Source of the DNA: Engraulis encrasicolus
Taxonomy: Eukaryota > Chordata > Actinopteri > Clupeiformes > Engraulidae
NCBI RefSeq assembly: GCF_034702125.1
Contig: NC_085867.1
Coordinates: forward strand, 43,797,483-43,861,482
Length of the DNA: 64,000 nucleotides
Direction: 5' to 3'
The first letter of the stretch is position 1. The number at the start of each line of letters is the position of its first letter. The notes under the pieces are model-generated. The model was not told the DNA's origin. It saw nothing but the letters and a program-made list of their open reading frames with translations, and did not search any database. A program made the position numbers and the translations under genes. Below are positions 47,337-58,425 of the stretch, piece by piece.

Positions 47337-47939
47337 CCGTTCAGGAAAAAATAGAATATATGGATAGAAAAACCTGATATATAAGGAATCAAAAACCTGA
47401 TATATACATATATAATGAAAAACCTTGATATATATATAAGGGATCGAAAACTTGATGTATATATAATGAAAAAAACTGATATATATTTAAGGAATCAAAA
47501 ACTTGATATATATATAATGAAAAACCTTGATATATATATAAGGAATCGAAAACTTGATATATATATATAATGAAAAAGCCTGATATATATATAAGGAATC
47601 GAAAACTTGATATATATATAATGAAAAAAACCCTGATATATATATAATGAAACATGAACGTGATATATATGGAATGAAAAACCTTGATATATATATATAA
47701 TGAAAAAACCTGATCTATATATATATAAAGAACGTGATGTATATATAGAATCAAAAACTTGATATATATAGAATGAAAACACCTGATATATATATAATGA
47801 AAAAAACGTGTATATATATATATTGAATCAAAACTTGATATATATATATAATGGAAAAACCTGATATGTATATAATGAAACACGAACGTGATATATTTGG
47901 AATGAAAAACCTTGATATATATATATATGGAAAAAAACT

Positions 47940-47981
<42 letters not shown>

Positions 47982-48057
47982 AAAAAAACTTGATATATAT
48001 ATATATATATATATATATACTGTATAAAGGGAAACTCAATATATATGGAACGAACAT
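47309..48057 (-). repeat. AT-rich minisatellite, arm 1
   Basis: Starts with (TA)n and GGCATGCCGTTCAGGAAAAA. About 18 units of 35-45 bp follow, each a TATATA run plus GAAAAACCTGA, GGAATCAAAAACTTGA or GAAACATGAACGTGA. It is inverted relative to 49084-49640 and 52798-53106. The Tyr-Ile-rich 225-codon frame on the minus strand is a repeat translation. Confidence 0.88.
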
Positions 48058-48354
48058 TTGCTTCATCTCATTTGCACTTACTTAGTGTTTTTGGGAAAAA
48101 GTTCAGGACAACCACATGGATCATCTATGTCTCACTTAGCTCATATCTCTCCAAAAACAGCTAGGCCTATATACATCGGCAGTGGTGGCTCAGGTGGTCA
48201 TGGGTGCCGTGAGGGGTGGAAAGTGTTACAGATTCCAAGGGCCCGACAGCACTGAGAGGGCCCCTGGAAGGATGCTGATAACATAATTTGTCATTTTGGG
48301 GGCCCAAAATATGAAACTTTCATAGGGCCCAATTTTTTTAGTGGCGCCCCCTGC

Positions 48355-48578
48355 AGGTGGTAGAGGAGCTGTTTGGCAACTAGAAGGTTGCAGGTTCAAG
48401 CCCTGGTCTGCCTGACCCCATCAATGTGTCATTGAGCAAGATACTTAACCCCAAGTTACTGACAGAATGGTACCCTGTATGGAAGCCACTGCCACCGGTG
48501 TGTGAATGTGAGGCATACAATGTAAAGCGCTTTGAATGCTCAAAGGAGTGGAAAGGTGCTATATAAATGCAGTTCATT
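48355..48578 (+). mobile_element. tRNA-derived SINE with L2-like tail (third family)
   Basis: GGTTGCAGGTTCAAGCCC (B box) is followed by ATTGAGCAAGATACTTAACC, then TGTAAAGCGCTTTGAATG and GGTGCTATATAAATGCAG. The order and tail resemble vertebrate V-SINE/MIR-type elements. The A box is weak. Confidence 0.65.
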
Positions 48579-48825
48579 TACCATGATCAGTATTCTCAAG
48601 ATGTATTGCCCCTTTCACGCTTTGTGTAAGCACTGCAAGTCAAATATGTTTTGCCATGACATGGGCCTGATGAACTGGCCATGGTGAAAATTCAGATGGT
48701 CCCACATAATTGCACAGTGTGGTAGATAAGGTCCTTTGGCTCTCTTTTTTTTGTGGCTCCGTTATTGTATCCAGGTGAGGAAACTAGATGTGTATCTCTT
48801 GCACAGGTTAAAAAGACATAGGCCC

Positions 48826-48995
48826 CGGCCCTGCTGTGGCCAACCGGTAGGGCACTCGTCTGCCATGCGGCCGACATGGGTTCGATTCCCGGCCCAGGTC
48901 ATTTGCCAACCCCTCCCCATCTCTCTCCCAATTCGCTTCCTGTCCACCTCTCAAGCTGTCCTGTCAAATAAAGTTGTGAAAGACCAAAAAAAAAA
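48826..48995 (+). mobile_element. Complete SINE family B with target duplication
   Basis: Head with GGTAGGGCACTCGTC, B box GGGTTCGATTCCC, body CCCCATCTCTCTCCC and CGCTTCCTGTCCACC, tail GTCAAATAAAGTTGTG and poly-A. ACATAGGCCC is present on both sides (48816-48825 and 48996-49005), a 10-bp TSD as expected for LINE-driven insertion. This is the best family B reference copy here. Confidence 0.88.
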
Positions 48996-49083
48996 ACATA
49001 GGCCCACCAGCCAGGCGCATACACACTGGGGAGAAACTGCCTTGGTCAGACAAGGTGTGCGTTTGTGTGCGCACTGTTGTCTG

Positions 49084-49659
49084 TTCATTCCATATATATC
49101 GAGTTTCCCTTTCCATATATTTCAAGTTTTTTTTCTCTATATATATATATATCAAGGTTTTTCATTCCATATATATCACGTTCGTGTTTCATTATATATA
49201 TATCAGGTTTTTCCATTATATACATATATATCAAGTTTTCATTCAATATATATATATATATACGTTTTTTTCATTATATATATATCAGGTGTTTTCATTA
49301 TATATATATCAAGTTTTGATTCTATATATATATCACATTCGTTATTCATTATATATATATCAGGTTTTTTCATTATATATATATATCAAGGTTTTTCATT
49401 CCATATATATCACGTTAGTGTTTCATTATATATATATCAGGTTTTTTCATTATATATATATCAAGTTTTTGAGTCCTTATATATATATCAGGTTTTTTCA
49501 TTATATATCAAGTTTTCGATTCCTTATATATATATATATCAAGGATTTTCATTATATATATATATCAGGTTTTTGATTCCTTATATATATATATCAGGTT
49601 TTTGTATCCATATATTCTATTTTTTCCTGAACGGCATGCCATATACATATATATATATA
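49084..49659 (+). repeat. AT-rich minisatellite, arm 2 (inverted to arm 1)
   Basis: About 15 units of TATATATCAGGTTTTTTCAT, TATATCAAGTTTT and TATCACGTTCGTGTTTCAT type end in TTTTTCCTGAACGGCATGCC (49621-49640), the exact inverse of the start of arm 1. Frames here are Tyr-Ile-Phe repeat translations. Confidence 0.88.
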
Positions 49660-49869
49660 CAGTGCCCTCCATAATTATTGGCACCCCTGGTTGAGATGTG
49701 TTTTTTAGCTTCCAATTATTTTTTTTTTTTTCTAAATAATATGGGACCTTAATGGAAAAAAAGAGAAAAATCCAACCTTCAATACAAGTGCATTTATTCA
49801 GTGGGGAAAAAATCCCACATAAAGAAATAATTATTTGACATCAAATAATGTGTGTCACAATTATTCACA

Positions 49870-51845
49870 ACCATGAAAATACAAAATAATGGTGATAGTC
49901 AGAATCTTGGAATAGAAATGGACATTTTGCTGCATAAAGCTACCCAATAAAAAACATATTGTTTCAGCTCTGTGATGAAAATGTTCTATGCACAGTAAAA
50001 TCACTCTGTGTAAAATATGTTGAAATTTAGATGAATTCTACCGGGTCCACCAGGCCCATGAAAATACAAAATAATGGTGATAGTGATGGGCAACCTGGAT
50101 TCCAAAGCTGAAGTCCAGTGCCACATATTCCAAATGACATACCTAGTTTTACCTTTCCAGTTAGGGCAATTGGACAGGTAAAACCAGGTAATTTGAAATC
50201 TGTGGCACTGGATTGTAGCTTTTGAATCTAGGTTTGCCATTGTCTTAAAACAGAGGTGGACAAACCGCGTGACACATTTGCCCCAGCCAATATAATGCAC
50301 CAGCTGAGCCTAATTACCACTTAAGCCAGGTTGATGAGGTAATTAGTGAGATCACCTGTATTGGGAGCACAAACAGAAGGAATATCTAAGCAGGTTGTGT
50401 ATTCAGTCGATCCACTTACACAGACTTCAGTCTCAGGACAGACTGATGGTCAAACTGCTATATTTAGGCAAATTTGCTCTTTTGCAACACAACATCAATT
50501 CCTTGCTGCCTTGGACCACTGCTAGTATCAAGCAAGAGATTGCAAAGCTGCATGACTGTTATATTTGTGTGTTTCACCTGTGGGCCTACAATTCATGGAG
50601 GAACATCTGTACTAAAGCTGTGAATGTTCCTTGGAATGCCTAGGCTACAAAGCAGTCAATACAACTGTATTGAAGAGTGCCATTACTTCTTTATCCCATC
50701 GCCTGTGGTAGTATTTCACTTTACTCCATCAGATGAGTACCATAACTTACCCGAGAGGCCCTTGGCAATGGACTCTGGACCTGGTGATACCCATGACATA
50801 CCTAGAAGTGACTTAGGCCTACAGGTTTTGGGAAGCCACTCTTTCCAACATCTCATACAGTTGTATTGTATGTACTCTATTGAACTACTGCAGGGATTTC
50901 TTAAAAAAACACAGGTCATTCCAAGGAGCATTCACAGCTTTAGTACAGATGCTCCACCAGGTATTAACAGCTACCTGTAAAATCCTGTAGGCCCACAGGT
51001 GAAGCACACAAAAGTCATACAACTTCGCAATCTCTTGCTTGATACTGGCAGTGGGTCAGCTGGTTCATTATATTGGCTATATTTGGAATATGTGGCACTG
51101 GACTTTGGAATCCAGGTTGCCCATCACTATCACCATTGTTTTGTATTTTCATGGGCCTGGTGGACCCAGTAGAATTAATCTAAATTTCAACACATTTTCC
51201 ACAGAGTGATTTTACTGTGCATAGAACATTTTTTTTATCACACAGCTGAGACAATATGCAGCAAAATGTCCATTTCTATTCAGGGCTGGACTGGGCGATA
51301 AATAGGGCCCGGGCACTTTTGGATTTAAGGGGGCCCCCTCATTATTATTAGTGCCGGAGAACTGACTCACCGGTGGGCCCTGCACCCTCATGGGCCCCTT
51401 TTTTCATTAATGTTAAAAAAAAAAATGGGGGCCCACAAGGGTGCGGGGCTCACCGGGAAATGCCCGCCATGCCAGATGGCCAGTCCAGCCCTGTTTCTAT
51501 CCAAGATTTTGACTATCACCATTATTTTCTATTTTCATGGGGCTGGTGGCCCCGGTAGACTTCATCCAAATTTCAAAATATTTTACACAGATTGATTTTA
51601 CTGTGCATAGAACATTTTTATCACAGAGCTGAGACAATATGTTTTTTATTGGGTAGCTTTATGCAGCAAAATGTCTATTTCTATTCCAAGATTCTGACTA
51701 TCACCATTATTTTGTATTTTCATGGGGCTGGTGGCCCCGGTAGACTTCATCCAAATTTCAAAATATTTTACACAGTGTGTTTTTACTGGGTGTAGAACAT
51801 TTTTACTATAGGGCCAAGGCAATATCTTTTCATAGGGGGCAACTG
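49870..51845. repeat. Large imperfect inverted repeat inside the Tc1-like element
   Basis: The left part (49870-50135) is matched in inverse by 51078-51290 and by tandem units of about 185 bp at 51511 and 51696. Inner segments pair as 50513-50640 with 50905-51062 (AGTATCAAGCAAGAGATTGC and its inverse). A shorter pair is 50085-50135 with 50190-50245. A hAT element (51281-51493) is inserted in one unit. Confidence 0.8.
51281..51493. mobile_element. hAT-like MITE, CAGGGCTGGACTGG ends, near-exact TSD
   Basis: Inverted ends CAGGGCTGGACTGGGC and GGCCAGTCCAGCCCTG bound 213 bp rich in GGGCCC. The flanks TTTCTATT and TTTCTATC match at 7 of 8. The neighbouring 185-bp unit (about 51680) shows the uninterrupted site TTTCTATTCCAAG, which confirms the insertion. 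Confidence 0.9.
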
Positions 51846-51852
51846 ATGCACC

Positions 51853-52413
51853 CTAACCCCCATACTTCACAGTGGGTATGAGGTGCTTTTCAGCATGCAC
51901 ATCTTTCGTGGTACGCCAGACCCACTTAGAGTGTTTGTTGCCAAAAAGCTCAATCTTGGTCTCATCTGACCAAAGCACACGGTCCCAGTTGAAGCCCCAA
52001 TACCGCTTGGCGAACTCCAGACGCTTGCGTTTATGATTGTGAGTGAGGAAAGGTTTTCTCCGTGCATGCCTCCCAAACAGCTTGTTGGCGTGTAGACAGC
52101 GCCTGATGGTTGATTTGGAGACTTTGTGACCCCAGGATGCTACCATTTGTTGTAATTCTGTAACAGTGAGCTTTGGAGATCTTTTGATTTCTCTTACCAT
52201 CCTCCTCACTGTGCGTGGTGGCAAAATAAACTTGGGTCCTCGTCCAGGCTTGTTTACCACTGTTCCAGTTGTTTTAAACTTCTTAATTATTCCTCTCACA
52301 GTGGATATGGGCAGCTGCAGTTGAGTGGCAATCTTCTTGTAGCCTCTGCCTGACCTGTGAAGGTCGACGCACATCTGCCTCACTTGTATGCTGTGTTCCT
52401 TTGTCTTTCCCAT
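51853..52413 (-). pseudogene. Tc1-type transposase, N-terminal 186 residues, truncated
   Basis: The enzyme cuts and re-inserts Tc1-like elements by binding their inverted ends. Residues 1-50 form the first helix-turn-helix of the paired-like DNA-binding domain (QVRQMCVDLHRSGRGYKKIA onwards). Residues 55-62 are a GRP-type linker (KPGRGPKF). Residues 65-112 are the second helix-turn-helix (SKSTIRRCLHAN). A basic stretch at 115-131 fits a nuclear signal. Residues 147-153 (LWSDETK) hold the first catalytic Asp, D150. The frame stops after VKYGG, where complete relatives of about 340 residues continue with GGSIMLWG-type sequence. The second Asp and the third acidic residue are therefore missing and the protein cannot be catalytic. 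The ATG at 52413 starts MGKTKE, the usual Tc1 start. The reading frame so far is uninterrupted, which suggests recent loss or a repressor-like remnant. Confidence 0.9.
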
Positions 52414-52797
52414 GTTTAAGAGTGGATAAGAGAAATGGCCTCGGTGTCACGTCATATTTATACCCCAGGGAAACAGAAAGTGATGAATTACTAATTAAAT
52501 GTTCCTACATACTCTGGTAAACTTTGTAAACTACTGTAGAAATGACAGAAATGCTTCAATTATATTTATTTCCTGGGAATTGTTAAGGGTGCCAATAATT
52601 GTGGAACAGGTGATTTAATGAAAAATAATTATTTTTTAGTCAGGGATTTTTTTATTTTCTTACAATTCATTTGAGTTGAAGGCTACATTTTCCTACAATT
52701 TTCAGTGTGACAGTATTCTTCTGCAATAAACACTGAATTTATTTTAAGGCTTTTAACACATCTCAACCAGGGGTGCCAATAATTATGGAGGGCACTG

Positions 52798-52839
52798 TAT
52801 ATCAAGCTTTTGATTCCTTATATATCACATTCATGTTTC

Positions 52840-52909
<70 letters not shown>

Positions 52910-53103
52910 GTTTTTTCATTATATATATATCAAGTTTTTGAGTCCTTATATATCAGGTTTTTTCATTATATATATATCAAGTTTTCGATTCCTTATATAT
53001 ATATCAAGGTTTTTCATTATATATATATATATCAGGTTTTTGATTCCTTATATATATATCAGGTTTTTCTATCCATATATTCTATTTTTTCCTGAACGGC
53101 ATG

Positions 53104-53168
<65 letters not shown>
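52798..53168 (+). repeat. AT-rich minisatellite, arm 3, with long (TA)n
   Basis: Same orientation and units as arm 2, with (TA)n at 52841-52906, ending CCTGAACGGCATGC (53091-53104), then (TA)n at 53107-53168. Confidence 0.88.
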
Positions 53169-53170
<2 letters not shown>

Positions 53171-53174
53171 GGGC

Positions 53175-53316
53175 TTTTATGCCTTTATTTAACAGGACAG
53201 TCTGAGATGGTGACAGGAAGCGAGTGGGACAGAGGGACGGGGTGGGATTGGGAAATGACCCCAGCCGGACTCGAACCGGGGTCCCCATGGCGCGCTGTGC
53301 CACAGTGCCCCCGTGA
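53175..53316 (-). mobile_element. tRNA-headed SINE, family B, minus orientation
   Basis: Plus-strand TTATTTAACAGGACAG, GACAGGAAGCGAGTGGG, then CGGACTCGAACCGGGG (inverse of B box CCCCGGTTCGAGTCCG) and CTGTGCCACAG. It abuts the (TA)n of arm 3. Confidence 0.72.
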
Positions 53317-53400
53317 GCTGGTGTTTTGATTAGGAGGTGACCATATACGTGTACGCACCATAGTTACCTTGACATTTCCCAGGACAATCTGAGAGTTTAA

Positions 53401-53637
53401 GGTGCTGTTTCCATGTAGCCTGATATTTTTGAAAATGCATTGGTTTTGGCCTTCCGTGTCCACATACAGAGTTTTAGAATCCGCATATGAAAAATCCGGC
53501 TTTAAAAATACCCCATAGCGTGATTAAACGCACATGTTACAATGGAGTTTTTTATTTTTATCCATATGTTGCGTTTACACCTAAACAGGATAAAAATATC
53601 CACATTTAAAAATATGCGGATAAGTGTAAACAGCACC
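53401..53637. mobile_element. GGTGCTGTTT-ended MITE, copy 2, TTAA target
   Basis: Ends GGTGCTGTTTCCATG and, inverted, GGTGCTGTTTACACTTATC bound 237 bp, flanked by TTAA on both sides (53397-53400 and 53638-53641). It is related to 8976-9247, and a diverged relative lies at about 56756-57000. Confidence 0.75.
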
Positions 53638-53645
53638 TTAACTTC

Positions 53646-54269
53646 TGTCATGAGCCCTCTCTCTGCCCCTGTTAACGAGCATGAATTGATTTCTATCATC
53701 TGCCACTTCAGTCTCTGCTCTGTCTGATTAGCCACACCTGTTTTCACTCCTGCACTCTCATTAACCTGCCAGCTGTACTGCATTCTCTGTTTATCACCCT
53801 AGCCTATATAAAGCCCTGTTTTTCAGTATCCACTTGTCAGACCGTCTGCAAACGTATCCCTTCAGAACTACATTCAATCATGTGACCATATGATCTATGA
53901 AATATGATATATGTTGAGGTTGAGTTTTCTTATATTTTGGTTCTATACACATGTATGAACATATGGACATGTATATTTTTATTTGTGTTTTCTTTGGTTT
54001 TCTCCTGTATGTAGAACTTTCTCAGCCATGGTGTTAACTAGTATATCTTTTTGGTAAGAGATAGGGGGTGTGTGGTGGGGAAGAGCTGCAGTGTGTGTGA
54101 ATATATGTAATGTGTGTGTTATGTATGTTTTTTTCGAGGACCCTCTCGAAAACGACATTTTTATCTCAAGAGGCTATCCTCTAATAAAGAAATTTGAATT
54201 AAACCAGCACCAGTTACACGCCTGTCTTAAAACGCCTCTGACTGTCATCTGTGAACCCGGACCTGGTCA
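53646..54269 (+). mobile_element. Possible solo LTR with TATA box and poly-A signal
   Basis: The start is TGTCATGAGCC and the end GGACCTGGTCA (TG...CA). The flanks ACTTC and ACTAC match at 4 of 5. A TATATAAAG box occurs at about 53803 and AATAAA at about 54184, in LTR order. The part around 54150-54200 also resembles a LINE 3' tail, so a nested LINE end is an alternative. Confidence 0.4.
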
Positions 54270-54274
54270 ACTAC

Positions 54275-55379
54275 TTCTCTAATCTCCTGCCCCGGTAATC
54301 TTGACCTGCCTTCTGTATACGTACTTCCACGAATACCGCCTAGCCTAGTGACTAAACTACTGCAATGATTCCTACAAGCCCAGTTCTCCTCTCTCTCTCT
54401 TTGCTTTGTGTGTGTGTGTGTGTCTTACTCCAGTGACTACGGACCCAACTCCAGTGACTCGGAACCAGCCCCAACATCTCCGCTAAATGCCTCTCAGTCC
54501 AGGACGCACACATTCACTCCCTTCATCCCAATCCTTCAACAAACTTTCAAACGTGTCGCTTTTGTGGTCCTCATTCTGTTTGGTGTCTGACTGACAACTA
54601 CAGTGTAAACTAGGCCTACAATAGCAATATTGAGACTTCCATGAATGAGGTAAAGTAGGTGTACTTCTATCTGAATTTATTCTTCTCAAAATACGTAAAT
54701 ATAAAGACTATGTATGGTTATTCCTTTTCCCGTTGCATATATGCATATTTGGTGATTCAAATCACATCTTAAGGAGATTTATTATGTGCATAAAACCAAA
54801 CTCGACTAGGAAGAATGGCAATCCTTACAGAGAGGCCCAATACAAATATGCCAAATTTAATGTAATATTAACCTTTATCCTTGAAGATCCTTACAGCTTA
54901 AAACTTGACTTCATAGATAGATGACTTATCATTAACCTGGCACAAATTCAACCAAGATTCTTTCTTTTGCAAAATCCCTTCTCAAAACACCAAAAATGTG
55001 GTGGAAAAATACACAAAACAGAACACCCTTTTTATCTAGCTGCTCTAAAGGTTAACCTTCTGCTCCCCAAACACATTGTAACATCCGTCCAAAAATCCCA
55101 CTGTTTAAGCTAATCAGTTAAGGGCACATGTTTGCTCCGAGACATCCTTTCGAAAGGCAGAAATCTGTATTGGTGCCCGGATTGTTCAAAGAGCTTGGCT
55201 TTACGGAGGCCCATGGCAGCAGCTGGGGCTTCAGACCTCCTATTCACACACTTCAAAGTCAAGCGCTTTCAGATAGAACGAGAGGAGACAGTTGCCTTTG
55301 GCATGATGTAGCCAGTATATTTGTTTGTGTGTGATTTTGAAACCAGATGTACCACATGGTGATGCGCAACAGGAGAAAA
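54275..55379. other. Non-coding stretch, nothing recognised
   Basis: A short (GT)n lies at about 54408-54423. Frames of 60-70 codons have no recognisable domain. Confidence 0.4.
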
Positions 55380-55380
55380 G

Positions 55381-55422
<42 letters not shown>

Positions 55423-55438
55423 GACAGAGACAGAGAGA
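55380..55438. repeat. (GA)n and (GACA)n microsatellite
   Basis: About 11 GA units, then GACA units, then GAGACA units. Confidence 0.92.
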
Positions 55439-56190
55439 ATCTACATAAGTGAGACAATATATTTATTTCTATGCAAAGGGTGTCACCTTGAATGGCACTT
55501 GTGGACGTGGCAGCTGTGTGTTTCTAAGATGAATATTGGTACTTCCTGAATTTTGTTTCTTGTTGAGAAACAAACAGTGTTGTTGAGAGAGCATGTCGTA
55601 AATATGTAGGAAGAACATGATGTTCCAGAACCTATATTATTATGGTGGAGGAGGTGCCCACTTTGAGAAATCCACATGCACTGTACATACACAGGTATGC
55701 AATGATTCAGTCGGGCCTGTAGGCAGAATGCAAATGAAAGCCATCTTCATCTCGACCAAGGTCAGCACGGTATAATCAGCAGAAAAAGCTGCTCACCTCC
55801 AGTCCAGGAACACCGTGTTTTACAGCCCCTAGAAGCAGCAGAGCAATATAAGGTTTATACAAAACAAGATAGGAAAGAGCACTCAGACATTTGAGGTTAT
55901 TCTAAGCCTTCGCGTAATGTAACATAACAAATCTGTTACAAACACATGGGCCTTCGTGTTGTGGCTATATTGTCTTTCATCAGGGTATAGTGTGGTCGTA
56001 CTAAGCGTTCTCTCTGGAGGTCCAGTTTCTGACCGAAGTTGAAATGATTGGATCTGACATGACATTACTCACTCACTAACATCTGGTGTTGCTTCTCGCA
56101 ATGTTTGGCTCTCACACTCGCCTGGTATGACTCACATCTGCCATCCTATAAAGATGATCCACTCAAAAACGTTCCTCTCGCAAAAAGTGT
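55439..56190. other. Non-coding stretch, nothing recognised
   Basis: No gene or repeat boundary identified. Confidence 0.4.
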
Positions 56191-56194
56191 TTAA

Positions 56195-56688
56195 AGGAGA
56201 CTTCCGGCCAATTTCGTTTCACTTGTCAGGTTCTGAAGACGTGTCTTTTTCCGTCTTTCGCAAGATCCTGTTCAGTTAATTGGTGCATGGGTTTGTTTAC
56301 ACATTGTTTGAAAAGTCATAACACACTCCAAATATCAATCCAAAAGTTATGCAACAGTCATGCAAATTATGCAACACTTATGCAATTTTCATAAGTTGAG
56401 GGAACCTCATCACACCATCGGAAAAGACTGAACAAAAAATGATGCATGTCTTCAGGTACTGACAAGTCAAGGGTAGAGTAAGCAGTACAATTGCATGTTG
56501 AAATTGGCCATAACTAGGCCCTGCCAAGGCCATCCAGTAGGGCACTCGCCTGCAATGCGCCTGACCCGGGTTCAATTCCAGGCCTGGGTCCTTTGCCGAC
56601 CCCTCCCCGTCTCTCCTAATCCGCTTCCTGTCCACCTCTCACACTATCCTATCAAACAAAGTCGAATCGAAATTGGCCATAATTCTCT
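56195..56688. mobile_element. TTAA-type MITE containing a SINE
   Basis: The left end is AGGAGACTTCCGGCCAATTTC. The right end, inverted and read past the SINE, is AGAGAATTATGGCCAATTTC. TTAA flanks both sides (56191-56194 and 56689-56692). CTTGTCAG and CTGAAGACATG motifs occur in inverse orientation further in. Confidence 0.68.
56514..56668 (+). mobile_element. SINE family B with exact 14-bp TSD
   Basis: Head with GGGCACTCGCCTGC, B box CCGGGTTCAATTCC, body CCCCGTCTCTCC and GCTTCCTGTCCACC, tail ATCAAACAAAGTCGAATC. GAAATTGGCCATAA is present on both sides (56500-56513 and 56669-56682). It is inserted in the right end of the MITE at 56195-56688. Confidence 0.92.
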
Positions 56689-56755
56689 TTAACTTCAGAG
56701 GCAGTAGTGGCAGATGAGCTTGCCAATTACAAATGTAGATAGCACCCTAATAGGT

Positions 56756-57000
56756 TCCCCTTCAGAAGCTGTTAAAATGTATGTGGATGCTTTGGAAAAC
56801 ACATTGGTTTTAGCTTCTTGTTTACACATACGTAAATGCAGTTTTAGAATGCACATTTCAAAACTCAATTTTGTAAAATATCCCACTTAGGGGTCTAATA
56901 TACACCTGTCACAATGGAGTTTTTATTTTTATCCAAATGTTGTGTTTACACATAAGCCAATAAAAAAAAATCAGCATTTAACAATTAACTCTCGACTCTG
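56756..57000. mobile_element. Diverged relative of the GGTGCTGTTT-ended MITE
   Basis: Shares ACATTGGTTTTAGCTTC, TAGGGGTCTAATATACAC and CACAATGGAGTTTTTATTTT with the interior of 53401-53637. The ends are not clear. Confidence 0.5.
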
Positions 57001-57716
57001 AAGAAGACGTGACAACGTTGTACACTCATTGGCCACTATATAAAGTAACTCACCGGCTGGTAAGCCTGTGCGAATTTTAGCCTCAGTTTCCTGTTCATAG
57101 CTCCCGACCCCGTTGGTGGGGGGAATAATTAAACAGTGCTCTCCCCCATCCTCCTCCATGACTGAGGTACCCTGTGGGTACTGTCCCATCGCACTGCTAC
57201 CTTGGGCCGCCATTGTGTGCAGTGTGCAGTGTTCAATTGTGTGCTGTGGAGTGCTGTGTCACCATGACAATGGGAGTTGGAGTTTCCCAAGGGGCTTTCA
57301 CTCACTTTCACTTTTACTTCCATTCACTTAACTTCCATTCACTTTTACTTCCATTGAGCAGAGGGCGGGGCCAAAACAAGCAGCAGCCCACTCTGCAAAT
57401 GCCCCGTGGCCAATCCAGCTGTGTGAGTAGAGGTCAGAGGTCACCCCTACTGACATGTTGTTGATGGACACCTGTGATGGAGAAATGTGTGTGCCTGACC
57501 AAATAGGTTGAAGCTCAAATCAGGTCAAGGTCTTGTACGTATTTACAGACAACAATTTGATAAGGCACAGCCCCTGTCGTAAGTTTGTTATTACCAAAAT
57601 GGCATCACATTTATGTATAACTAAAGAAATTGCAGTATAATGGTAGTAAATCTTTTTCAAAAATGGGAGAGTGTTCCACTTGGAGAATAGTTTACATTAC
57701 AAGGCTACAAGAACAG
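57001..57716. other. Non-coding stretch with a short tandem of CACTTTTACTTCCATT
   Basis: At about 57300-57355, three to four units of about 17 bp built on TTACTTCCATTCACTT occur in tandem. No gene. Confidence 0.5.
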
Positions 57717-57835
57717 CATTACATTACTTTACAAATTACAATATGTCTTGACGCTTCTACTCAAAGCGACTTACAGTTATTTACAGGGTATGGATTACAG
57801 TCCCTGGAGCAATGTGTGGTTAGGTGCTTTGGATT
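57717..57835 (-). mobile_element. SINE family A, 3' part, minus orientation
   Basis: Reverse of the family A tail and body: ACATTACTTTAC, TCAAAGCGACTTACAG, CAGTCCCTGGAGCAATG, GGTTAGGTGCTTTG. The head is missing. Confidence 0.72.
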
Positions 57836-58052
57836 AGATTTGGTGAAAATCTGTCCACAAGACTACCTACTGAAATCAGGTAGAGAGGTAGGATGAGATG
57901 TAATAACATGACCATAAACACTAAACACATAAAAGTCATCAGGAAAATAATGAATTGCACAAAAATTATGTTGATGCAAAATACACTAAAATCATAATAA
58001 ATAATACATATCCCAGTTTGCATTTATGCATATATGTATGTTGATGTGTAGG

Positions 58053-58186
<134 letters not shown>

Positions 58187-58334
58187 CAGGCACGTCTCCG
58201 TCTTGTGGTCTTATGTGTGTTCTGTTCTGTGACTGTGGACTGCTAACCAAGTGATATCAGCTCCAGCAGGCCTATACAATGTTCTTTTCTTTATCTCAAG
58301 TCATTCATTAAACAACGACTTGCAGCTTTTTACA

Positions 58335-58425
58335 TTTCATTTCATTTTTCATTTCATTTTTATTTAAACTCGAAGAATCATTGAGAGCCCAGCCCTCATT
58401 TACAATGATGTCGAGTAAAACAAAC
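58335..58425 (-). mobile_element. LINE 3' tail, minus orientation
   Basis: On the minus strand: TGTAAATGAGGGCTGGGC, CTCAATGATTC, GAGTTTAAATAAAAATG and an (AAATG)n tail. This layout is typical of 5'-truncated fish LINE tails. No reverse-transcriptase sequence remains. Confidence 0.6.

Larger units (their letters stand above)
48058..49083. other. Spacer between AT-rich arms, filled with SINEs
   Basis: Holds a GGGCCC-type fragment (about 48225-48350), a MIR/V-SINE-like repeat (48355-48578) and a complete family B SINE (48826-48995). No gene. Confidence 0.7.
49660..52797 (-). mobile_element. Tc1-like DNA transposon, enlarged and defective
   Basis: The inverted ends begin CAGTGCCCTCCATAATTATT and match for about 43 bp, flanked by TA on both sides (49658-49659 and 52798-52799), the Tc1/mariner target rule. 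Typical Tc1 elements are 1.2-1.7 kb; this one is 3.14 kb. The minus-strand transposase covers only the N-terminal half, and about 2 kb of inverted repeat sequence occupies the place of the rest. It lies within the AT-rich minisatellite between arms 2 and 3. Confidence 0.92.

Noticed and set aside
47389..48066. 225-codon Tyr-Ile-rich minus-strand frame, and 312- and 173-codon plus-strand frames at 48736-49674 and 49055-49576
   Set aside because: They arise from TATATA-based minisatellite units. Membrane-like hydrophobicity is a by-product of the repeat.
49660..52797. Treating the Tc1-like element as autonomous
   Set aside because: The transposase frame stops before the second and third catalytic acidic residues, and no C-terminal half is visible in any frame.
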